A DNA stretch of 40,860 bases from an uncultured Clostridia bacterium (GTDB taxonomy: Bacteria; Bacillota; Clostridia; TANB77; CAG-508): positions 1 to 40,860 of the forward strand of contig CANRCM010000004.1 of assembly GCA_947629085.1 (NCBI GenBank), given 5' to 3'. Both the position numbers and the translations under genes were made by a program. The notes beneath the pieces were generated by a model. The model searched no databases. It was not told the origin of the DNA and was given only the letters and a program-made list of their open reading frames with translations. Position 1 is the first letter of the stretch; each line of letters begins with the position of its first letter. Shown here piece by piece: positions 33,639-40,860 of this stretch.

Positions 33639-34298
33639 TTAATTTAAATAATCTATTATGTCTTTTGCTACGTCTTTTCCTAATTTATTTATACTCTTAC
33701 TTACTACTGTTGAATATAAATTTCCTTGTTTCTCATAATATTCTATAAGAGGACTTGTTTGTTTAAAATAATTATCCAGTCTTGATTTTACTGTTTCTAT
33801 ATTATCATCTTTTCTTTGAACTAGTTCATGTCCACATTTATTACATATACCTTCTTTTTCTGGTGGATCTAATACTAAATTATACACAGTTTTACACTCT
33901 TGATTTGAACATACTCTTCTGTTTACAACTCTTTCTATAATTTCTTCTTCCGGTGTTGTTAAATTCACTACCAAGTTTAACTTTTTGTTCCTCTTTTTTA
34001 GCATTTTATCTAATTCTTTTGCTTGATTAACCGTTCTTGGATATCCATCTAATATTATCCCTTTTTCTACATCCTTATCATCCAATCTACTTTCTACTAT
34101 CTCATTTGTTACTTCATCAGGTACTAAATTACCATTTGATATATAATTTTCTACTAATTTACCTAATCTAGTTCCTTCTTTAATATGTTTTCTAAAAATA
34201 TCTCCTGTTGATACTTGTGGTATTTTAAGCTTATCTTTTAAAAGATTTGCTACAGTTCCTTTACCAGTTCCTGGTGCTCCCAGCATTACAATAATCAT
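33639..34298 (-). CDS. adk: Adenylate kinase
   Basis: Adk (219 aa) interconverts AMP, ADP and ATP. The P-loop is GAPGTGKGT at residues 7-15, with Thr and Val where many have Ala and Gln. The AMP site is STGDIFRKHI, with DGYPRTVNQA further on. The long LID domain binds zinc through C130, C135, C152 and C155; the first pair is spaced C-x4-C, wider than the common C-x2-C. AAAAGGAG precedes the ATG at 34298. It lies between secY and map, 221 bp after secY. Confidence 0.97.
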   Translation of the reverse strand: MIIVMLGAPGTGKGTVANLLKDKLKIPQVSTGDIFRKHIKEGTRLGKLVENYISNGNLVPDEVTNEIVESRLDDKDVEKGIILDGYPRTVNQAKELDKMLKKRNKKLNLVVNLTTPEEEIIERVVNRRVCSNQECKTVYNLVLDPPEKEGICNKCGHELVQRKDDNIETVKSRLDNYFKQTSPLIEYYEKQGNLYSTVVSKSINKLGKDVAKDIIDYLN

Positions 34299-34423
34299 AA
34301 AAACACTCCTTTTTTTATATTAAGATTACTTATGTTTTAAATTTTTTTAATAATCTTTATAATATTTACATTTATAATAAACATTATAAAAATAATTAAA
34401 AATATATTATAAACAAGAATATA

Positions 34424-34501
34424 AAGACAAGGAAATTTTAATAATTAATATCAATTTTTAAAGATATATTTTTTAATTTTATCTTTAAAATTCCTTGTCT
34501 T
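34424..34501 (-). repeat. Long inverted repeat between secY and adk
   Basis: Minus strand AAGACAAGGAATTTTAA at one end and TTAAAATTTCCTTGTCTT at the other form a stem of about 17 bp with one bulge, enclosing a second stem AAAGATA/TATCTTT. It begins about 20 bp after the secY stop. Only TATATT follows, so termination would be weak. It may attenuate or process the message between secY and adk. The rest of the 220-bp gap is AT-rich. Confidence 0.7.
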
Positions 34502-34519
34502 AAATTTTGCTTTATATTT

Positions 34520-35839
34520 TTATTCTAAGAATCCTTTATAATGTCTCATTGCTAAGAAAGATTCTAATTGTTGAACTGTTTCTAATGCAACACCTACAAC
34601 GATTAATATTGATGTACCACCAAAAGCCACATTTAAATTTGTAAATCTTAATAACATTGGTATGATAGCTATTATTGCTAAAAATAGACCCCCAAACCAT
34701 GTTAATTTTGATATTATTGATGATAAATACTCTGTTGTTGGTTTACCAGCTCTTATTCCTGGTATAAACCCACCATTTTTCTTTATATTATTTGATACTT
34801 CTGCTGGGTTAAATGTAGCATAAGTATAGAAAAATGTGAATCCTACTATTAGCAACAAGTATACTAATGCATTTGCTATTGAATATCCAATTGGTACATT
34901 TGATGTTGATGTAGCAATTGAAAATTTATATAATCCTGCTAAAAATCCAGTTTGTGTTGCTATATTAGATACAAATATTTGAATTATCATAGCTGGAAAT
35001 GTCATAAAAGATGAAGCAAAAATTACTGGCATAACTCCTGCCATAGCAAGTTTTAATGGTATATGTGTATTTTGTGCTCCTACCATTTTCCTTCCCACTA
35101 CTTTTTTAGAATATTGAACAGGAACTCTTCTTTCTGCTTGTTGTACAAACACAACTCCTGATACTAAAATAATAGCTCCTATCACAATTCCAATTGCTGT
35201 TAATAATCCTATTGTACTAAACCCTGAATCTGTAATTATTAAACGCCATAACATACTTATACCACTTGGTAATCTTGATATAATACCAATAAAAATTAGA
35301 AGCGAAATACCATTTCCAATTCCTTTACTAGTGATTTGTTCTCCTAGCCACATAAGTATTGATGTTCCTGCAACTAATGAAAATACAATTAATACTGCAG
35401 TAATAAGATCATTGTTTACAAATATTCCTGCTGATTTATATGATAAATAGATACCTATTCCTTCTACTAAAGCTAATACTACTGTCAATATTTTTGTATA
35501 TCTATTTATTTTCTTTCTACCTTCTTCTCCACCTTCTTTAGTCAATTTTTCTAAAGATGGTATTATCATTCCTAATAATTGAATAACAATAGAAGCTGTT
35601 ATATATGGACTAATTGACATTGCAAAAAGTGAAAATCTTGAAAACGCTCCTCCCGAAATCATATCAATTAAACCTGCTATTCCAGATGAATTTTGCATAG
35701 CTTCATTTAAAGCAATGCTATTTACTCCTGGTACAGTTATATAGCATCCTAGTCTAAATACTACTATTAATACTAAAGTATATAATAATCTTTTTCTAAC
35801 ATCAGGTGTCTTTAATGCATTTTTTATTGTCTTTAACAA
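34520..35839 (-). CDS. secY: Protein translocase subunit SecY
   Basis: SecY (439 aa) forms the protein-conducting channel with SecE and SecG. About ten transmembrane segments are visible. Family marks are RLGCYITVPGVNS, SGGAFSRFSLFAMSISPYIT, EGGEEGRKKINRYTKI, the cytoplasmic loop RRVPVQYSKK, and PGIRAGKPTTEYL. The start is TTG at 35839, directly after the rplO stop; its ribosome-binding site GAGGTG lies inside the last codons of rplO, so the two genes are translationally coupled. Confidence 0.97.
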   Translation of the reverse strand: MLKTIKNALKTPDVRKRLLYTLVLIVVFRLGCYITVPGVNSIALNEAMQNSSGIAGLIDMISGGAFSRFSLFAMSISPYITASIVIQLLGMIIPSLEKLTKEGGEEGRKKINRYTKILTVVLALVEGIGIYLSYKSAGIFVNNDLITAVLIVFSLVAGTSILMWLGEQITSKGIGNGISLLIFIGIISRLPSGISMLWRLIITDSGFSTIGLLTAIGIVIGAIILVSGVVFVQQAERRVPVQYSKKVVGRKMVGAQNTHIPLKLAMAGVMPVIFASSFMTFPAMIIQIFVSNIATQTGFLAGLYKFSIATSTSNVPIGYSIANALVYLLLIVGFTFFYTYATFNPAEVSNNIKKNGGFIPGIRAGKPTTEYLSSIISKLTWFGGLFLAIIAIIPMLLRFTNLNVAFGGTSILIVVGVALETVQQLESFLAMRHYKGFLE

Positions 35840-36274
35840 TTAAATCACCTCAGCCTTTCCGCCTAGAGCTTCAATTTGTTCTTTTGCTTTTGCTGTAAAT
35901 CTCTTAGCCTTTACATTTACTTTTTTATCTAATTTTCCTGTTGCTAATACTACTATTCCATCATTAATTTTTCCAATAATTCCTTCTTCTAATAAACTTT
36001 CAGCAGTTACTTCTGTATTTTTTACTTTATTTAACATTTTAAATGTTACTTCTGTATATGTTTTGGAATGAATATTAGTAAATCCTCTTTTTGGTAATCT
36101 TCTATATAATGGTGTTTGACCACCTTCAAATCCACGTCTTACTCCTCCGCCACTTCTAGCCTTTTGTCCTTTATGACCTCTTCCAGAAGTTTTTCCGTTT
36201 CCAGAAGCCATACCACGACCTACTCTATTTCTTTTTACTCTTCTTTCAGATGGTTTTAAATCGTTTAACTTCAT
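35840..36274 (-). CDS. rplO: Ribosomal protein L15
   Basis: L15 (144 aa) binds 23S rRNA late in assembly. It begins [20 protein letters not shown] and carries the glycine/arginine-rich extension ([20 protein letters not shown]). The globular domain ends GKAEVI. The ATG at 36274 has GGAGGTG upstream. It directly follows rpsE, with only 61 bp between them; rpmD (L30), normally between these two, is absent. Confidence 0.98.
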   Translation of the reverse strand: MKLNDLKPSERRVKRNRVGRGMASGNGKTSGRGHKGQKARSGGGVRRGFEGGQTPLYRRLPKRGFTNIHSKTYTEVTFKMLNKVKNTEVTAESLLEEGIIGKINDGIVVLATGKLDKKVNVKAKRFTAKAKEQIEALGGKAEVI

Positions 36275-36335
36275 TTAAGTTTTGCACCTCCTTCAATAAT
36301 TTGTGGGAGTTTTCCCCTAACTTCTTAATTATGAA

Positions 36336-36821
36336 TTATAAAATTTCTTCTACTTTTTTTCCTCTTTTTTTAGCTACTGATTCTGCTGTTTGCATTGCTT
36401 TTAATCCCTCAATTGTAGCATATACAACGTTTCTTGGATTGTTTGTTCCAATAACTTTTGTTCTAATATTTTTATATCCTGCAAGTTCTAATACTGGTCT
36501 AACACTTCCACCTGCTATAAGTCCTGTACCTATTGCAGCTGGTTTTAGCATTACTTTTGCGCTTCCAAAAGTTCCGATATATTCGTGAGGTACGGTTGTT
36601 TCAACAATTGGTACTTCAACTAAATTCTTTTTAGCTTCTTGAATAGCTTTTTTAATAGCATCTGGAACTTCAGCAGCTTTACCATTTCCTACACCTACAT
36701 GACCATTTTCATCACCTACAACTACTACAGCACTAAATCTAAAAGTTCTACCACCTTTAACAACTTTAGCAACTCTGTTAATAGCAACAACTTTTTCTTT
36801 TAATTCTTTTTTCTCTTCCAT
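36336..36821 (-). CDS. rpsE: Ribosomal protein S5
   Basis: S5 (161 aa) lines the mRNA entry and helps decoding accuracy. Core motifs: [40 protein letters not shown], and the C-terminal [27 protein letters not shown] lies upstream of the ATG at 36821 with somewhat long spacing. It is followed by rplO without rpmD. Confidence 0.98.
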   Translation of the reverse strand: MEEKKELKEKVVAINRVAKVVKGGRTFRFSAVVVVGDENGHVGVGNGKAAEVPDAIKKAIQEAKKNLVEVPIVETTVPHEYIGTFGSAKVMLKPAAIGTGLIAGGSVRPVLELAGYKNIRTKVIGTNNPRNVVYATIEGLKAMQTAESVAKKRGKKVEEIL

Positions 36822-36929
36822 AGGTTTTAGTTTTTTCCTCCTTTTTTTATGTTTGCTTTTATATAAAGCTTTTATACTGTATATAATTTATTTTTATATT
36901 AGATTATACAATATCTTTGTTCACAACTA

Positions 36930-37289
36930 TTAGAATTTTAATCCGCCTTCTCTTGCAGCTTCTGCTAACTCTTTAACTACTCCATGATATATATATCCAC
37001 CGCGATCAAAAACTACTGTATTTATTTTTTTAGCTACAGCTTTTTTAGCTATTAATAATCCAACTTCTTTTGCAGCTACTTTATTTGCGTATTTAGTTTT
37101 CACTTCTTTATCTAATGTTGAGGCTTGAGCTAATGTAACTCCTGCAACATCATCAATTATCTGTACATATAAGTTACTATTACTTCTATATACGCATAAT
37201 CTTGGTCTTTCAGCTGTTCCAGATATTTTTTTTCTAACTCTTAAATGTCTTCTTGCTCTTTCCATTTTTCTATCTGTCTTTTTAACCAT
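36930..37289 (-). CDS. rplR: Ribosomal protein L18
   Basis: L18 (119 aa) binds 5S rRNA. Motifs: [40 protein letters not shown] and [20 protein letters not shown]. It contains one of the few CGC codons seen in the window (the Arg of FDRGG). It lies between rplF and rpsE; the 108 bp before rpsE are AT-rich with no clear signal. Confidence 0.98.
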   Translation of the reverse strand: MVKKTDRKMERARRHLRVRKKISGTAERPRLCVYRSNSNLYVQIIDDVAGVTLAQASTLDKEVKTKYANKVAAKEVGLLIAKKAVAKKINTVVFDRGGYIYHGVVKELAEAAREGGLKF

Positions 37290-37325
37290 GTTCTATTACT
37301 CCTTTCACAAGTTTTTTAATTATTT

Positions 37326-37862
37326 TTATTTACCTGTTTTACCTTCTTTACGTCTAATAACTTCATCAGCATATTTAATACCTTTACCTCTATATACTTC
37401 AGGTGGTCTTTTTGTTCTAATTACTGCTGCTGTTTGACCAACTAATTCTTTATCAATTCCTTTAACAATAATTGTGTTAGGATTTGGAACATCAAAGGTA
37501 ATTCCTGCTGGTGCTTCAAATATTACTGGGTGTGAATATCCTAATGTTAAATTTAAATTATTTCCTTGTTTTACAACTCTGTATCCTACTCCATTTATTT
37601 GTAATTCTTTACTATATGATGAAGTTACACCAATAATCATATTATTAATTAAAGTTCTAGTTAAACCATGTAAACTTCTATTTTCTGGTTCATCATTTAT
37701 TCTAGAAACTGTAATTTTGTTATCTTCTAATTTAATAGAAATATTTTTATGTATTGTTCTTTCTAAAGTCCCTTTTGGTCCTGTTACAGTAACATTTTGT
37801 CCATCTATTTTAACTTGAACTTCTGTTGGTACTGTGATAGGCTTATTTCCTATTCTTGACAT
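37326..37862 (-). CDS. rplF: Ribosomal protein L6
   Basis: L6 (178 aa) consists of two related domains near the factor-binding site of the large subunit. Motifs: MSRIGNKPITVPTEVQVKID, GPKGTLERTIH, the second-domain NGVGYRVVKQGNNLNLTLGY and the C-terminal RPPEVYRGKGIKYADEVIRR. The ATG at 37862 is preceded by AAAGGAGG. It follows rpsH by 41 bp. Confidence 0.98.
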   Translation of the reverse strand: MSRIGNKPITVPTEVQVKIDGQNVTVTGPKGTLERTIHKNISIKLEDNKITVSRINDEPENRSLHGLTRTLINNMIIGVTSSYSKELQINGVGYRVVKQGNNLNLTLGYSHPVIFEAPAGITFDVPNPNTIIVKGIDKELVGQTAAVIRTKRPPEVYRGKGIKYADEVIRRKEGKTGK

Positions 37863-37903
37863 CTAGGTTTTCCTCCTTTTTATTAGTTTCACTTTTTTCA
37901 TTA

Positions 37904-38305
37904 TTACCAAATATAAGCTAATACTTCTCCTCCAATACCTATTTCTCTTGCTTCTTTATCTGTTTTCAATCCCTTTGATGTTGAGATAATAGCTATTCCT
38001 AATCCATTTAAAACTTTTGGTAATTCTTCTTTTGAAGCATACACTCTTAATCCTGGTTTACTTATTCTTTTTAAACCATCAATTACTCTTGTTCCATTTT
38101 CGTCATATTTTAGAGTAATTCTTATAATTCCTTGTTTATCATCATCCTTTATTTCTTCAAAAGATTTTATATATCCTTCTTTGTATAATATGTCAGCTAT
38201 TCCTAATTTCATATTTGAAGATGGAATATCGACTGTTTTATGTTTTGAACTATTTGCATTTCTAATTCTTGTTAACATATCTGCTATTGGATCTGTAATG
38301 TTCAT
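37904..38305 (-). CDS. rpsH: Ribosomal protein S8
   Basis: S8 (133 aa) binds helix 21 of 16S rRNA and in many bacteria represses the spc operon. Motifs: [47 protein letters not shown]-like [13 protein letters not shown], and the C-terminal [20 protein letters not shown]. It lies between rpsN and rplF. Confidence 0.98.
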   Translation of the reverse strand: MNITDPIADMLTRIRNANSSKHKTVDIPSSNMKLGIADILYKEGYIKSFEEIKDDDKQGIIRITLKYDENGTRVIDGLKRISKPGLRVYASKEELPKVLNGLGIAIISTSKGLKTDKEAREIGIGGEVLAYIW

Positions 38306-38355
38306 TAATTACTTACCTCCTTTTCTCTTTTTTTTTATTTGCAGTTTATATTTTA

Positions 38356-38541
38356 TTACCAGCTAGCTTTCTTAACACCCGGAATTTCTCCTTTATGTGC
38401 TAATTCTCTAAAGCATACACGGCATATTCCATATTTTCTAATATATGCATGTGGTCTACCACATAATTTACATCTATTATATTCTCTTGTTTTATATTTC
38501 TGTGGTCTAGCTTGTTTTATTTTCATTGCTTTTTTAGCCAT
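38356..38541 (-). CDS. rpsN: Ribosomal protein S14, zinc form
   Basis: S14 type Z (61 aa). It has two Cys pairs, CKLC and CRVC, separated by 12 residues, that bind zinc. The N-terminus is basic ([20 protein letters not shown]) and the end is [13 protein letters not shown]. It is the short form found in Firmicutes. The ATG at 38541 follows AAAGGAG. It lies between rplE and rpsH. Confidence 0.98.
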   Translation of the reverse strand: MAKKAMKIKQARPQKYKTREYNRCKLCGRPHAYIRKYGICRVCFRELAHKGEIPGVKKASW

Positions 38542-38570
38542 AGTATATCTCCTTTCCTTTGACTAAATTA

Positions 38571-39110
38571 TTAATTCTTAAATGGCATTCCTAATAATGA
38601 TAACAACTCTTTAGCTTCCTCATCTTTTTTAGCTGTTGTTACAAATATTATATCCATACCCCTTAATTTATCTACTTTATCATATTCGATTTCTGGGAAT
38701 ATTAATTGTTCTTTAACACCCATAGAGTAATTTCCTCTACCATCGAAAGAATTTACTGATACTCCTCTAAAATCTCTTACTCTTGGAAGTGCTACATTAA
38801 ATAATTTATAAGCAAAATCATACATTTTATCTGCTCTTAATGTTACTTTACATCCAATATTTACTCCTTCTCTTAATTTAAATGCAGCAATTGATTTTCT
38901 AGCTTTTGTTACCACTGGTCTTTGACCTGTAATAATACTTAAATCGTTCATTGCATTTTCTAGAGCTTTAGGATTTTCTTTTAAATCTCCTAATCCTATA
39001 TTTATAACTATTTTATTAAGTTTTGGAACTTGCATAACTGATTTATATTCAAACTTTTTCATTAATGCTGGGATTACTTCTTTTTCATATTGTTCTCTTA
39101 GTTTTTCCAT
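38571..39110 (-). CDS. rplE: Ribosomal protein L5
   Basis: L5 (179 aa) binds 5S rRNA and contacts S13. Motifs: [57 protein letters not shown] and [20 protein letters not shown]. The length is typical. It follows rplX by 19 bp. Confidence 0.98.
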   Translation of the reverse strand: MEKLREQYEKEVIPALMKKFEYKSVMQVPKLNKIVINIGLGDLKENPKALENAMNDLSIITGQRPVVTKARKSIAAFKLREGVNIGCKVTLRADKMYDFAYKLFNVALPRVRDFRGVSVNSFDGRGNYSMGVKEQLIFPEIEYDKVDKLRGMDIIFVTTAKKDEEAKELLSLLGMPFKN

Positions 39111-39129
39111 TTATTTTAATCCTCCTTTC

Positions 39130-39438
39130 TTATTTCAATTTTGCTCCGCATTTTTTACAAATACGAATTTTTTCTTCTTTTTCAACTTTATATCCAATTT
39201 TAGTAGTTTTTCCACATTTTTGACATACAACATTAACTTTTGATGCTGGTATAGGACACTCTACTGCTATAATTCCACTTTCGTCTCCTTGTTTTTTAGC
39301 TTTAACATGTTTTTTTCTAACGTTAACGCCTTTAACAATTATTTTGTCATCTTTTTGAATAACTTCTAAAACTTCTCCTGTTTTACCTTTATCATTTCCT
39401 GATAAAACTTGAACGTTATCTCCTTTTTTTATTTTCAT
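39130..39438 (-). CDS. rplX: Ribosomal protein L24
   Basis: L24 (102 aa) is an assembly initiator near the exit tunnel. A KOW motif (KKGDNVQVLSGNDKGKTGEV) opens the protein. The C-terminal part carries two CxxC pairs (VVCQKCGKTTKIGYK and IRICKKCGAKLK) that can bind zinc, as in many Gram-positive L24 proteins. The ATG at 39438 is preceded by AAAGGAGG. The 116-bp gap after rplN holds only a weak AAATG/CATTT hairpin. Confidence 0.97.
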   Translation of the reverse strand: MKIKKGDNVQVLSGNDKGKTGEVLEVIQKDDKIIVKGVNVRKKHVKAKKQGDESGIIAVECPIPASKVNVVCQKCGKTTKIGYKVEKEEKIRICKKCGAKLK

Positions 39439-39554
39439 TTAGAGTTTGCCTCCTTTTCTTATTTTTTCTTTTTATAAGGATTACAATTTTTTTGTTTTAT
39501 TGCATCTTTAATCTCTAATATTTAAATGCTTTATAAAACATTTCCTTTAAAAGT

Positions 39555-39923
39555 TTAAAGAACTTCTGGGGCTAATGATAATATTTTCATATAGTCCTTT
39601 TCTCTTAGTTCTCTTGCAACAGGTCCAAAGATACGTGTTCCTCTTGGAGTTCCGTCTTCTTTTATTATTACTGCTGCATTTTCATCAAATTTTATATATG
39701 AACCATCTGGTCTTCTTAATCCTTTTTTAGATCTTACTATAACAGCTTTTACTACATCACCTTTTTTTACAACTCCTCCTGGTGTTGCTGATTTAACAGA
39801 AGCTACTATTATATCTCCTATATTAGATGTTTTTCTATAAGAACCACCTAAACATCTGATACACATAAGTTCTTTTGCTCCAGTATTATCTGCTACCTTT
39901 AATCTTGTTTGTTGTTGGATCAT
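39555..39923 (-). CDS. rplN: Ribosomal protein L14
   Basis: L14 (122 aa) is part of the subunit interface and the binding site of the silencing factor RsfS. It matches throughout: [73 protein letters not shown]. The ATG at 39923 follows AAAGGAGG. It lies between rpsQ and rplX. Confidence 0.99.
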   Translation of the reverse strand: MIQQQTRLKVADNTGAKELMCIRCLGGSYRKTSNIGDIIVASVKSATPGGVVKKGDVVKAVIVRSKKGLRRPDGSYIKFDENAAVIIKEDGTPRGTRIFGPVARELREKDYMKILSLAPEVL

Positions 39924-39946
39924 TATGGTTCCTCCTTTCGAAATTC

Positions 39947-40210
39947 TTATTTTATATCAGTTTTTTCTGTAATCTCAACTACTCTCCATCTTTTATCTTT
40001 AGAAAGAGGTCTTGTTTCCATTACTTTAACTTTATCTCCTATTTGGCAAGCATTTTCTTCATCATGCGCTTTTAATTTATATGTTCTCTTTACAGTTTTA
40101 CCATAAACTTTGTGTCTTACGCTGGTTTCAACAGCTACAACAACTGTTTTATCCATTTTGTTTGATAAAACTGTTCCAATCATAACTTTACGAAGATTTC
40201 TTTCTTCCAT
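39947..40210 (-). CDS. rpsQ: Ribosomal protein S17
   Basis: S17 (87 aa) is an OB-fold primary binder of the 16S 5' domain. Motifs: [40 protein letters not shown] and the C-terminal [27 protein letters not shown] precedes the ATG at 40210. It lies between rpmC and rplN. Confidence 0.98.
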   Translation of the reverse strand: MEERNLRKVMIGTVLSNKMDKTVVVAVETSVRHKVYGKTVKRTYKLKAHDEENACQIGDKVKVMETRPLSKDKRWRVVEITEKTDIK

Positions 40211-40229
40211 TTAGATTTCTCCTTTCTTA

Positions 40230-40439
40230 TTATGCTTTCTTTGACTCAGCTATTTTTCTTTCTGTCAATACTGTATTTATCTTAGCTATATCTCTTTTTA
40301 CTTCTTTTATTTTCATTGGATTATCTAATCCATTTGTAGCTAAACTAAATTTTAATTTAAATAATTCTGTTTTTAGTTCACCTAATTCTTTTTCTAAATC
40401 TGGTGAAGACATTTCTCTTATTTTATTTATCTTCATCAT
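40230..40439 (-). CDS. rpmC: Ribosomal protein L29
   Basis: L29 (69 aa from 40439) sits at the tunnel exit, where SRP and trigger factor dock. Motifs: [56 protein letters not shown]. The frame is open from a GTG at 40445, but AGGTAGG places initiation at the ATG at 40439 or 40436. The gene overlaps the end of rplP by about 15 bp, so translation is coupled. Confidence 0.97.
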   Translation of the reverse strand: MMKINKIREMSSPDLEKELGELKTELFKLKFSLATNGLDNPMKIKEVKRDIAKINTVLTERKIAESKKA

Positions 40440-40857
40440 TTTCACCTACCTTTTCTGTTTCTCTTGCTATAAATTTTGTTTTATTAGGTAGTTTATTCAT
40501 AGCAAGTCTTAAGGCTTCTCTTGCAGTTTCTTCAGGTACACCAGCTATTTCAAACATAACTCTACCTGGTTTTACCACTGCTACCCAATATTCTGGAGCA
40601 CCTTTACCTTTACCCATACGAGTTCCAATAGGTTTTGCAGTTATTGGTTTGTCTGGAAAGATTTTTATCCAAACTTTTCCACCTCTTTTTATATAACGAG
40701 TCATAGCAATTCTGGCAGCCTCTATTTGGTTACCTGTTACTAATGCTCCTGTTACAGCTTGAATTCCATACTCTCCTTCTGTAACTTTATTTCCTCTTGT
40801 TGCTTTTCCTCTCATTCTACCTTTTTGCATTTTTCTATGTTTTGTTCTTTTTGGCAT
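40423..40857 (-). CDS. rplP: Ribosomal protein L16
   Basis: L16 (144 aa) lies near the peptidyl transferase centre and the A-site tRNA elbow. It begins [20 protein letters not shown] and contains [59 protein letters not shown]. The start codon is complete at 40857, three bases from the window end; upstream genes of the S10 operon lie outside. It overlaps rpmC. Confidence 0.98.
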   Translation of the reverse strand: MPKRTKHRKMQKGRMRGKATRGNKVTEGEYGIQAVTGALVTGNQIEAARIAMTRYIKRGGKVWIKIFPDKPITAKPIGTRMGKGKGAPEYWVAVVKPGRVMFEIAGVPEETAREALRLAMNKLPNKTKFIARETEKVGENDEDK

Positions 40858-40860
40858 TAA

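Overview
The window is a 40.9 kb, very AT-rich stretch in which every supported gene lies on the minus strand, so transcription runs from high to low coordinates. Gene order and content point to a low-GC, spore-forming member of the Clostridia: a spc/alpha ribosomal operon, spoVT, sleB, murB-yvcK, rpsO-pnp, era-yqzL-recO. An uncultured gut lineage is likely, but I cannot place it further from sequence alone. The recognisable promoters share one pattern (TTGAnn, 17 bp, TAnnnT), and many transcription units end in clear hairpin plus T-run terminators.

Layout in transcription order. 40857-29072: ribosomal superoperon rplP-rpmC-rpsQ-rplN-rplX-rplE-rpsN-rpsH-rplF-rplR-rpsE-rplO-secY-adk-map-infA-rpmJ-rpsM-rpsK-rpsD-rpoA-rplQ. 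rpmD (L30) is missing, and structured inserts lie between adk and secY and in front of rpsM. 28923-25707: a YgjP-like metallopeptidase, a small membrane protein and the RecD2 helicase. 25457-22781: comF and a solitary KAP-like P-loop NTPase. 22614-22060: spoVT. 21774-17151: murB, a divergent membrane-anchored YvcK homologue and a GH133 glycogen-debranching-type enzyme. 16998-15204: holA and sleB. 15044-12710: yqeG, a prepilin-type peptidase and an aminopeptidase P homologue. 12602-11547: efp and a CD1247-like zinc-ribbon protein. 11366-3683: rpsO, pnp, a membrane metallopeptidase-like protein, queA, tgt and a stalk/WG-repeat protein. 3533-2241: a family 4 glycosyltransferase. 2071-1: era, yqzL, recO and tRNA-Gly(UCC).

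The most striking observation concerns the codon CGG. I read every CCG on the plus strand and found only three in-frame CGG codons in the whole window, although CGG occurs dozens of times out of frame. All three lie exactly where a reading frame breaks: one in the metallopeptidase-like gene (7880) and two in recD2 (26521 and 25908). In each case the sequence is CGGA, dropping only the C restores the reading frame, and the restored codon is GGA. In RecD2 this rebuilds the strongly conserved helicase motif KAQGSEF. Zero-frame translation would hit a stop two to three codons later. This suggests that CGG has no sense meaning here and that ribosomes shift +1 at CGG-A (or read CGGA as glycine). It does not look like gene decay or random sequencing error.

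Several start codons were moved inward because the Shine-Dalgarno sequence lies inside the longest open frame. TTG starts are common.
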